Below are positions 12,514 to 21,812 of a stretch of DNA of 64,000 nucleotides, in pieces. The translations under genes and the position numbers were made by a program. Source of the DNA: Guillardia theta CCMP2712. Lineage: Eukaryota > Cryptophyceae > Pyrenomonadales > Geminigeraceae. The stretch covers positions 63,330 through 127,329 of the forward strand of contig NW_005434520.1 in the NCBI RefSeq assembly GCF_000315625.1. The letters are read 5' to 3'. Under the pieces are notes generated by a model. It was not told the DNA's origin. It ran no database searches and was given only the letters and a program-made list of their open reading frames with translations. Numbering within the stretch: the first letter of the stretch is position 1; each line of letters starts with the position of its first letter.

Positions 12514-13935
12514 TCAAGTTTGCGCCTTGCGGAAGAAGTCAAGTGACTTCTTAGGGTCTGATGGCAGGCCGTAGGAGGCGTTGGAGTACAAAATTCCCAG
12601 CTTGAACTGAGCCTCTGCATCCCCCTCCGGCACATGTCACGCTCTCTTGAGCCCCCTCCCCCCCCCCCTCACCATCCGCGATGCCTCCAGGAGCAGCTCA
12701 AGTCCTGCCTGGCGAGCTCTGGATCAGCTGGAGAAGACAGAGAGAAAGTGGAGGGGAGGAGAGGAGGGGAGGGGGGGAGGGACCTGGGGGTCTCGCTCGA
12801 CTCCTTGGGCCTTGAAGTACTTGAGGCCTAGGATCGTGTGGGCCGGACGATCTCCCAACTTGACGGCCTGCGAGAAGAATGAGAGAGAAAGAGAGAGAGA
12901 GGAGGGGACACAAAGAATGTCGGCGACAGGAAGGGAGGCAGACTCAAATGGTCAAAGGACGAGGACGAGGAGGAGGAGGAGGAGGAGGAGGAGGAGGAGG
13001 AGGAGGAGGAGGAGGAGGAGGAGGAAGGAGAAGGGTTTAGGGAAGAGAATGAGAATGAGATATGGAAGAAGAGGAAAACAGTCGAGGGGAGAAGTGAGGA
13101 GGGGAATGAAGTAACCTCTCTCAAGAAGTGGATCGCCTTGGAGTTATCCTGTCGCGTAGATCAGAAATTAGGAGGAAGAATGAAGAGGAAGGAACGGAGG
13201 ACCTGAGGTACTCCATCGCCTGACTCGTACATGATAGCAAGGTTTCGCTGTAAGAAGCAAAAAAGCGTCAGCCTCCTCCTCTCGCTTCAGTTTCATCACA
13301 TTGGCTTTTGCAGAGCCTCTGCTCGCAGCAAACGTGTAGGCGCGGATCGCTTCCACCTTGTTCTAACAAGCAAGAAGTGTGAGGATACTAAAGAAAAATG
13401 GGAGGGAGGAAGGGAGGGAGGGAGGGAGGGAGGGAGGGAGGATGCAGAATGGTACAGAGCATAAGAAAAAGCAACTTGAGAAGCGGCAGCGAGGAGGAGG
13501 AGGAGGAGTAGGAAGGGGAGGGGGGAGGGGGGCTTTGGAAGCAGAGCACCCGCGGACATCCAAGGCCGTTAAATAGACACCATCCATAAGCAAGAGATGC
13601 GTCGACTGTATGCAGTCAAAGTCAAGTAGTGACCCTGTCGCATCCCATCCCTTCGCTTCCTCTCCTTGTCTCTCATCTTCCATCCTCTCCCTCCCTCCCT
13701 CCTTCCTTCCTCACCATCTCCCTCCTCCGCGGCGTGTTTGAAGAGCTCGCTGGCCTTGACCTGATGTAGATAAATTCTCCTCCTCCCCTTCTCGCATGCA
13801 CACCTTGTCTATCTTCTTCACGCCGATGCCTGAGAACAGTCGGAGACCAAATTCATACTGCAGAAGCAAAATCATCTATCTTCCCGCTCTCTTATTCCCA
13901 TCAGCTCTCCTCCTCTGCACAACCAAACGTTTTTA

Positions 13936-14015
<80 letters not shown>

Positions 14016-14016
14016 G

Positions 14017-14066
<50 letters not shown>

Positions 14067-14829
14067 TCCCATCTTTGTCTTTTGTTTCTTTCATGCATCT
14101 CCCTCACTCACAGAAGCTTTGACATGTCCTTGTTTTGCCGCCTTCTCGAACCTGAAAGGGTCGGGGACAGAAAGGAAGGCGGAAGAGAAAAAAAGCAAAT
14201 GAAGAGTAAGTATGGGAGGGCGAGAAAGAAGGAGGAAGAGGAGGAGGAGGAGGAGGAGGAGGAGGAGGAGGAGGAGGAGGAGGAAGGAGGAAGAGGAGGA
14301 GGGGGTGGGGGGGGAAGCAACAGAGAGCCAGTCAGAGAGACATGAGAGAAAGTTGCGAATCAATAGGAGACCGACCAGAAGGAAGATCGATTTTCATTCT
14401 GTTGGCATCCTTTCCCAGTAGAGAAGCACAGCTGTTGTAGTCGTTATCCCTCCCGAGGAGCGGCAAGGGCACACACACAGCAAGCTCGTACTGAGCAGTC
14501 GCATCTCCGTCCTCTGCTTCCTCCATCCCTGAAGGCTGTCAGACACCTTCCTGCTCTACTTGAGTTTACAATGATCTGCGCCATGCTGTCTTTTCTTCTT
14601 CTTCTTCTTGGTAGGCGCGTTTGCCTCCGCCTGCTCTTGCTCTACATCTTCAGCTTTGATCTCATCACTTCGCTTCTTTCTGTGTAGCGTCCCGTCAGTT
14701 TCTCCTCTTCCTCCTCCTCATCGCTTCTACTTGCTCGTGACCTCCAGCCGTTTGCTCGCTGCTTCCCATCCACGCTGGCGATATTGCTGGCTTGTCTTCT
14801 TTGGATCATATTCTTCAGATGAATCAGAG

Positions 14830-14867
<38 letters not shown>

Positions 14868-14990
14868 TTCTTGTCTCTCTTCGCTTTTCTTCTCACGGTC
14901 CTGACAAGCTCAGTCAGGATGCGAGCAGGCGGTCGGCCGCATCCCACCTGATGTCCGCGTCTTCCTCCGCCCCTCAGCGAGACGAAGCAT
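12514..14990 (-). CDS. Sel1-like repeat (SLR) protein, many exons
   Basis: Scaffold-type protein of TPR-like Sel1 repeats. Exons read on the minus strand in order: an acidic/Ser-rich, Lys-rich N-terminus; GDATAQYELALCFSTGKGC (intron inside); FEKAAKQGHVKAS; YEFGLRLFSGIGVKKIDK; VKASELFKHAAEEGD; ASLAYGWCLFNGLGCPR; NKVEAIRAYTFAASRGSAKAN; RNLAIMYESGDGVPQ; DNSKAIHFLRE; AVKLGDRPAHTILGLKYF; AGLELLLEASRM; GDAEAQFKLGILYSNASYG, ending RKAQT and stop at 12,514. Each exon covers about half a repeat, and the joined frame follows the SLR pattern (A..GD..A...LG..Y..G.GV..D..KA) through about six repeats. Introns carry long microsatellites. The 5' end is uncertain; an ATG at 14,990 is the best candidate. Partners cannot be inferred. 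Confidence 0.75.
12967..13024. repeat. (GAG)n microsatellite in Sel1 gene intron
   Basis: About 19 GAG triplets on the plus strand; in the sense (minus) strand this is a CTC pyrimidine run inside an intron. Confidence 0.9.
13400..13440. repeat. (GGGA)n microsatellite in Sel1 gene intron
   Basis: About ten GGGA units on the plus strand, pyrimidine-rich in the sense of the gene, between the exons coding NGLGCPR and NKVEAIRAY. Confidence 0.9.
13936..14065. repeat. (CTCCTG)n hexamer repeat in Sel1 gene intron
   Basis: About 21 CTCCTG units with one CTG variant. All frames are open, giving Ser-Cys, Arg-Ser and Gly-Ala dipeptide strings that are artefacts. It lies in the intron before YEFGLRLF. 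Confidence 0.9.
14237..14285. repeat. (GAG)n microsatellite in Sel1 gene intron
   Basis: Second GAG run, again a pyrimidine tract on the sense strand, in the intron before FEKAAKQGH. Confidence 0.9.
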
Positions 14991-15779
14991 GGGATCCAGC
15001 AAGGACCAGGACGCGCTACCGCACGGTGATAGGGCTCGAGTCCAAGATCGATGCTCTCGGGGATCACCAAGTAGTGTAGGAGGAGGAGGAGGGGAACGCA
15101 CTGGCACTTTGTCAGCGCAAGAAGAGAGCTATGCACAATCCTTCACCAGCGGATTCATGGCTTTCTTTGACGATCTTCTTCTATCTCTTCCTCCCAAGTT
15201 TCCAGAGGAAGCCGTTGTTGCGGTTGATCCCCTGTGTTTCTGCTCTGACTGTGGGGACATGCTTGCTGTTCTTGCTTCCTCCCTCCCTCTCATTCTGAGA
15301 GTCTTCCTACCCTCATCCTCTCTCGTCACACGTGTCGCTCCCGCCATCTCGCATCCTCCCTCCCTCCACCTCTGCCTCTCCCTCGCACCGACCCCGGTCC
15401 CCCGCGTATCCTGGTTTCCTCGCGTTGCGCCCCGACTCTATTGTCCAGGCGGCCGAAAGGGAGGGAGGAGGGGAGGAGGTGGAAGCGGGGGTGGAGGGGG
15501 GGGCGGAGGAGGAAGCTGAAGCCAAGGGTGGAGACTTGAAGAGTTGGAAGTAGGCGAGGCCATGAAAGATGGCGAAGACAGCATCGGACCATGATGGGCG
15601 GGCAGGGAGGGGGAAAGGAAGAAAGACAGCCAAGCTTTAACTAGCATGCAGTTCCAGGCAGAAAACGTGCATGAACATGTCGAATCAATATCATCTTCAT
15701 ATCTAAGTTGCTCCTGTGTTTGCCTTCCACTTGAGTGAGAAAGTAAACTTTGATATCATTTGGTCTTGAGCAGCTTCTG
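14991..15779. other. Region with low-complexity frames, no confident gene
   Basis: Several overlapping frames exist on both strands but all are Ser/Pro/Gly-rich or compositionally odd. It may hold 5' exons or the promoter of the Sel1 gene and the 3' UTR of the zinc-finger gene. I could not define any exon with confidence. Confidence 0.4.
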
Positions 15780-16592
15780 TCATTCATTCATGACAGACAG
15801 GTTCCTTTCTTTCTTACGCTTCTCCTTGTCCTTCTTCTTTTGACGGTCATTGAATCTTCTTTTCTCGAACGCTACTTCACGTTTTGCACCAAAGGAGATG
15901 CTAGAGGGAATGCTGATCCGCTGCACATGAGAGCATAGATCCTCCATCTCCTCATCATGCTCTCCTCCTTGCGCGTCCTCGCTCTCCATGTTCTCGTGGG
16001 CCTGAGGTTTCTTCTTTCCTTCCTTTCTCTTCTTCGCTCCCTGCACGTTGAATCGCAAGCTTCTGGGATACTTGTGCACATTGACCAGGTGCCAGTGACG
16101 CTGCAGCTCGCCCTTGAACTTCTTGCCGCATCCTTCCACCAGGCATTCGTACATGTTCTCCCGCTTCGCCATCGCCCGAAAGAAGCTGTCGTGAGTCTCC
16201 TGGACATGCAGCCCCAACAATCGGCAGGTGCGAAAGTTTGCCTTGCAGATGGAGCAGGTGTTAACATGCGAGTGAGCGTAATGCCGCTCGTACTCCTCAA
16301 TGGACGAGCTCACATACCTACATCCGTCTATCCCACATTGAATCTCCTCACACACATCATGCAGACTCTTCATCCCCAGCTCTCGCAGCCCCTTCTTGAC
16401 AAGAACCTCTCTCGTAGCGTTGCCCTCCTGAAAGAACGTGTCCCAAGGAGCGTAGGATCGTTTGCAAGGCCTGTAAGCATTCATTCTTGCATCGTCGAGA
16501 TTCATGGCAGTCGGACACCCGCCATGGGACACGGGCTCCTCTTGGTTGGGATCCATATTCTCTCCGGTACAATGACGCGAACGATATTCCAT
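15780..16592 (-). CDS. ZNF511-like C2H2 zinc-finger protein
   Basis: Single-frame minus-strand protein of about 270 aa starting MEYRSRHCTGENMDP (an upstream in-frame Met at 16,700 is less likely). The pattern C..C..Y....EYERHYAHSH, then CSICKANF...HVQETHDSFF, then MYECLVEGCGKKF...H.VNVHKYP and a C-terminal RISIPSSISFG block matches ZNF511, a conserved eukaryotic protein with three C2H2 fingers. The C-terminus is Lys/Arg-rich (RRFNDRQKKKDKEKRKKE), suggesting nuclear location. Family membership is from the motif order; biochemical role of this family is poorly known. Confidence 0.75.
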   Translation of the reverse strand: MEYRSRHCTGENMDPNQEEPVSHGGCPTAMNLDDARMNAYRPCKRSYAPWDTFFQEGNATREVLVKKGLRELGMKSLHDVCEEIQCGIDGCRYVSSSIEEYERHYAHSHVNTCSICKANFRTCRLLGLHVQETHDSFFRAMAKRENMYECLVEGCGKKFKGELQRHWHLVNVHKYPRSLRFNVQGAKKRKEGKKKPQAHENMESEDAQGGEHDEEMEDLCSHVQRISIPSSISFGAKREVAFEKRRFNDRQKKKDKEKRKKERNLSVMNE

Positions 16593-16806
16593 GATGCTCA
16601 CTAGTTCAAGATCAAGGATCCTGCAATGAATCAAGGTCAATCCATGAACAAAAAATGTTGGAAAGACACAACCAATCCGCACTTTGCAATGCTTTCCCAC
16701 ATATCCTACTCACTACCTGATCATAATTTGCTTTAGTCATTCTTCTTTTTCTGCTACCTGACTCAGTGAGAATCTTGAAGAGTAATCTCGTGAGATGATA
16801 GTCCCT

Positions 16807-16842
16807 TCCCTCCCTCCCTCCCTCCCTCCCTCCCTCCCTCCC
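16807..16842. repeat. (CCCT)n microsatellite
   Basis: About nine CCCT units upstream of the zinc-finger gene. Confidence 0.9.
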
Positions 16843-16984
16843 TGCATCGATGTCTCCTTTCAACATCCTTGAAAAGTTCACCAACGTATTTCAGCAACTT
16901 CTGCTATTCTTGCTCGTTGTGCTCCTTGGGGTCGCGATCGTGGCTCCTTATCTCCTTTGCCTTGGCGCTGCCGTAGTGCGCATA

Positions 16985-17790
16985 GAATCAGTTGACCCTG
17001 CAGTTCCGTGGAAGGAACAAATTTCAAAGTCGGGGCCGTCAGTGCCACGGTGTGACTCGTACGTCACCAGGCCCGGCGCTCGGCCTGTCACGCGGCCGGC
17101 AAGCCAAGTTGCCTTCAGTACGGTACCGTCAACTTGTGCCGCTGACGGACGGTGCCGCGGTCGGTGGGCCCCCAAACTTACAGTCACGGATACCTTCCAA
17201 CGGCTCACTGGCTTGACTGGCCAGTGCGGCGCTCCGAGCCTCGGAGGACCCGGACCTCGTTAACAATCAATGCCATTGCCAGCTGAATCCGATCCCCGGC
17301 GGGCCCCCGGCTCGCCGCGAGTCACACGGTCAGCCGAGTCACGCCTGGCGCTGCCACCGTGGCGCGCCGCGCCCGGCCGCCCGGCCCGGCACTGATCGGA
17401 CCCGGGGCCGCGGCACCCGGTGGTGGCCAGCCGCATGCCCAGTGCCGCGCTGCCAGGTGAGAGTGATAAGTACGGTCGCCCAGTGAGTGACGGTGGGAGT
17501 CCGACGGTCCGATCGGACTCATCATCTGTTCAATTCGGATCCCCGGCGGAAGTTCGCCGAGCGCTCCGCCGGAGATGGGCCGGGCGGGCGGCCGGGCGGC
17601 CGGGCCGCCCGGCCACCGCTGGGGGCCCCGGGCCGGCGCGCGAGTCACTGGCCGCACTTCAACTGCCGCAGTGCGGCTGGTCAGTCCGAGCCGCGGAGCC
17701 GTGCAGTGCCACCGCGGCATCCGACTGATGAGTCATGACCGTACCTGCCACAGGTACGTGCGGTGCGGCTAGTGACGTACGGTATGCTGC
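16985..17790. repeat. GC-rich repeat island 2
   Basis: Same composition and words (gatcgga, cagtgacgg, gcccggccg) as island 1. No credible coding frame. It is followed by a ccctaccc-rich stretch and then by the inverted 38-bp border motif at 18,111. Confidence 0.6.
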
Positions 17791-18848
17791 GCGTCATAGG
17801 GATGATAGGACTGGGATAAGTTGAGTCTCGTGAGGCCCCTATCCCCCGCTACTTAAAGTACCCCTCCGTCGCTCTACCCTCCCCGTTTCCTTCCATGTTC
17901 CTCCAGTCAACTTTGGGTTTCCCGGATGTCAAGCCCGCCCAGACCACCCCACCCCCAATTTATCTATCAGCCCTAAATGCAACAGATCCTGGAAACCCCC
18001 CTAGGAGATTTTGAGGGAGGGGGTGGGGACAGGCAACCCTTTCATGTTTGTAGCCTACCCTACCCACACAAATACCCTACCCTACCTCTTACCTACCCTA
18101 TGTTTATAAGTGTCCTCGTACTGATTTTTAACTTAACTTTGAGTAAAGAAGCCCAGGACCCTGGCCTCTGCTTATGTCAAGGTATCGTGAAAAATAATGA
18201 GAACGAAACAAAATCTCTATAAAAGAAATTTTTTACAGTACCGACAAAGCCAAATAAATCACGTTTATTATTTTCTAAATATATATTATTAGTAATTTTG
18301 AAAAAAAACATGAGGTGACTAAAGTTTATGATGCTGGCTGTTCCTGCAGGAAGTTGACGTGAAGGAAGCAGGACCATGAGACCGTGAGGGAGGAGGGAAG
18401 GGAGGGGGAGAGGGCAGAGAAGAACGAGCGTGAGAGGATCAGATCGTCTGTTGAAACAGACTTGAAGAGCAAGGATGTTGTGGGTGCATCTATTCCGAAA
18501 CTTGTGTGATGAGAGCGGTGAGGGATTACTTGAAAAGGCTCCAGGGCCTCTGGAGGGATACAATGGAACATGCGTACCTGAACGTTCAGCTAAGAAGTCG
18601 TGCGTGTAAGGAGGTCGAAGATCAACTAGATTCTGATGGGGATTAAGGTCTTGCAGAGCACCAGGTTCAATGCAAGTTTGTAGAGCAGAATTAGGAGTGA
18701 CCATACTTGAAGTAGAAGTACACACATACAAGCGTGAGCATATATTGTGGTGTAGGAAAACACAACAATGTTATTGTGATTATCATCTATCGCTTTGATG
18801 GTTGAGAGGCGTGAGACTCTCATATGACATGATGATACAGACTTGAAG
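17791..18848. other. Intergenic region upstream of TerC gene
   Basis: Contains the ccctaccc-rich stretch (17,880-18,110), the border motif (18,111-18,148), a very AT-rich block (18,180-18,320) and then ordinary sequence. A frame on the minus strand (18,177-18,731) has no recognisable features and I do not call it. Confidence 0.5.
18111..18148 (-). repeat. AT-rich border motif, copy c (38 bp, inverted)
   Basis: Exact reverse complement of 3200-3237. Lies at the edge of the repeat tract that contains GC island 2. Confidence 0.9.
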
Positions 18849-20029
18849 ATGCCAGGAATAGTTCGCCTGGCACTTGTTCTAAACCTTGTCGCGCCCTCAG
18901 CATGCTTCCTCACTCCTTCGATGAAACTGATTCGGCCAGGTGAAGTCTCAAGTTTGCCTTTGATTCGGTCTGAGTGTTTTTTGAGCAGCCATGGAACTGA
19001 AATCGTCATCTTTCCTGGCATCCTCTGCTCGCACTTGTACAGCATCGCCATCGCTCTCGAAGCATCGTTGCCGTGCCATGAGTGCTTTGAGGATGCAAGT
19101 GGACAAGACAAAAGGTCTAGAGCGACATCCTTCCATATTGCATGTTTTTGAACGTGTATCGTATTCATTTCTGTGATGATATGATCTCTGTTCCCATTTG
19201 ATGCCGTTATATTCATGATTACGTCTGGTGCAGCGAATTCCGGGAGTGGCAAGTCATCGGCAGCGTACAAGGCAAGGTAGTAGGCGATTTTATTTAACAT
19301 GACAAGATTGTTAGACTGCATTGAGAGACACTGCCATCGCCGTTTCTCTTGCTTCCGCGTTCGGGGTAGCAAAATTCTCACCATATGCTTGCAATCGCTC
19401 ATTTCCCTGTCAGATTGGTATCTGGAATTTTCTTGGTGGAGACAAGGCACTTGAATACTTCACTGGGTATCTTTTGGGTACACAAATCTCTGATTTACTT
19501 TTCTTGTGTGATCTTCCTTTGTAGAGGAATCTTTGTCTGTCGATAACTTGTTTGTATTTCTCCTTCTCTTCGAGGTAAAAGAGTAGTGCGTTTTCATGTT
19601 TCTTTGACTCATTGCTTCCACAGTATTTCAAAGTTCCTCAATCACAACAAAAAAAAGTTTTATCCTATGGAATATGGGTAACGACACAGGTCAGGATTTG
19701 ATGTATCTGAGTTTCAAACAGGGCGCTATCGTGATGAGGGCTGGATTCATCTCAGCAGGTTTCCCCCCTTGTTGCTGTCTCTGCTTGACTTGTTCGTTCC
19801 CGCCCTCCTTCCACAGGTCTAGTTGCAATCCAGCAGTTTCGTGGAGTTCTCTTGGTGTTTGCTGGACTTCTGATGTATTCTTCCTTCAAGATGCTCACCG
19901 GTAAGCCCCAAGCGATGGACAGGAAGCAACGAGGAAAGACTCTACGAGAGAGCGAGAGCGAATGAGAGAGAGAGAGAGACAGAGAGACAGAGAGACAGAG
20001 AGCGAGAGCGAATGAGAGCGAGAGAGACT

Positions 20030-20083
<54 letters not shown>

Positions 20084-21305
20084 GATGAGAGAAGTGCGGA
20101 AATTGAAGTATCGCCAAAGTAGTGAAGAGATGCAACAGGAAAAGAAGAGGAAGGAGATGAAGCAGATATCAGCGAGAACTCGATCGTGAAGGTAAGCCAT
20201 TTCGGACATCGGGAAGGCGTGAGATGAGATCATGGAATTCAGTTTGCGAGCAAACTTGTCCAATCTACCCCGGAATATGACGGCGATAGATTTTTCACGC
20301 TTGTTGATGGTAACCAGATTTTTCGTCTTGCGCTCTTGACGGGTGATGAAAGGTGTGAAGAAAGCGACCCCATTGTTCCTGGTTCTTCTCTGTGTCGAAT
20401 TCAGGTATTTCAGCAGCAGCAGCAGCAGCAATAGTATTTGAGTTTATGCTGCGGTTATGCGATTCATGCATTGACTTCGATCGTAGCGATGTGATGTTTG
20501 CGGTCGACTCGATACCTGCTGTCTTTGGAGTCACCGAAGATCCTCTTATAGTGTTGACTTCCAATATCTTTGCAATCATGAGGTGATCCGAGAAGTTTCT
20601 TTCCTGAGGCTGCCTACTCAGCCATGTCTCCTTCAGTTTGAGGGCATTGTATCAAGTACTGGCGCAGCTAGTGAGATATGCACTGAATGACCGTTAGTTG
20701 CACTCAAGCTTTTGCAGGCCAAGGACTTGAAGTATCTTGAGACTGCAGTTGGAGCTGTGCTGGGCTTTGTGGGTCTAAAGTTGGTGTGTTGCTCTTGCAT
20801 GCCATGAAGTATGCTCACTTTGCTTGTCAAGGTTGGCGAGTATTTCGGGTTTGAGCTTCCAGAGCAAGCTTCCCTGGTAGCATGAGCATCTTTTCTTGTT
20901 CCTTCCGGCTTGGCCCGTTTCTTCTCTTTTGTCCTCATTTCTCCTGCTCCTCCCTCCTCGTATCATCTTTGACAAGCAAGCAGTCTGTCGTGATCGGGCT
21001 CCTGGGCACTGGGGTGGGAGCAAGCATCTACGAAAAGAGGCAGAAATTCAAGTTGCTTGACCTGGACAACGATGGTTTCCTCACCAAGGTTCCTCCTAGC
21101 CTGCCTTGTTGCACAAATGTCTTAACGAACTTGCTTTTGCAGGAGGAGCTTGAAAAGAGCGGGTTGGATGTAGAGGAGGTCAAGTGACACTGTGAGTGTG
21201 AGCCTCGTTGATGGATTTTTTTTTCTGCAGCTTTTGTCGCAAGCAGACGTTGACATGGACGGGAAGATTTCGATGAAAGAGTTCATGGACGAGTACAAGG
21301 CGTGA
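18849..21305 (+). CDS. Plastid TerC-family membrane protein with C-terminal EF-hand pair
   Basis: Integral thylakoid-type TerC protein; in plants TERC is needed for thylakoid membrane protein insertion. Exon 1 (18,849-18,939) encodes a signal peptide [18 protein letters not shown] with Phe just after it; a 49-nt intron leads to a transit-like exon starting [16 protein letters not shown]. The TerC core follows in about a dozen exons: [158 protein letters not shown]. Unusually, the tail adds two canonical EF-hand loops, [12 protein letters not shown] and [12 protein letters not shown], ending DEYKA. The DN and DS motifs of TerC helices are intact. Exon borders are inferred; all joins are GT-AG. 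Confidence 0.88.
19960..20082. repeat. (GA)n microsatellite in TerC intron
   Basis: GA-rich run, perfect from about 20,033 to 20,080, inside the intron after KMLTG. Confidence 0.9.
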
Positions 21306-21812
21306 AGCCAAGGCTGTGATCATCGCGAAGAACGCTGTTTGGATTCGGAACTCGGGATCAAGATAGAACTCAAGTTGAAGCAAGTCTGGGTAGAAGGGGG
21401 TACTGGTCATAGGCACTGAACAACTTCAACGATTCCGAGTGATGGTTCAGTTCACCATCATGACAACGGCGGGCAACTTTGCGCTGAGTCGAAGACTCTT
21501 CATGACTCATGATCGGAAGGCCGCTGTGGTTCGACGTGAAACTTTGTTCGTCAAGCTTAACTTGACTCTTGACTGAGTTCAACGGTTGGGACTTGAGATA
21601 CGGTACGCCGTGGTTTAAAGCCTAGTTGTGGTGAATGATTTCTTTAGTGAAAGCTTTGTCTCAGCCTAGTGTCTCAGTATAGTATGGCCCCGGGCAGCGC
21701 CGGGCCCCTGCTAGTTACAGTGGGCACACAGAAAGTGTGCGATGGCGAAGAGAGGGGAGGGGACTGCACAACAACCTTGACGATGAAAGACATCGATTCC
21801 AGCCTGTAGGAT

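Noticed and set aside
13901-14107. Gly-Ala and Arg-Ser dipeptide frames
   Set aside because: Products of the CTCCTG hexamer repeat in an intron of the Sel1 gene.
18177-18731. 184-codon minus-strand frame upstream of TerC
   Set aside because: Runs through very AT-rich non-coding sequence and has no domain or neighbour support.
18626-19450. 274-codon minus-strand frame
   Set aside because: Lies antisense to the first TerC exons and has no recognisable motif; the plus strand there gives a coherent spliced leader and TerC core.
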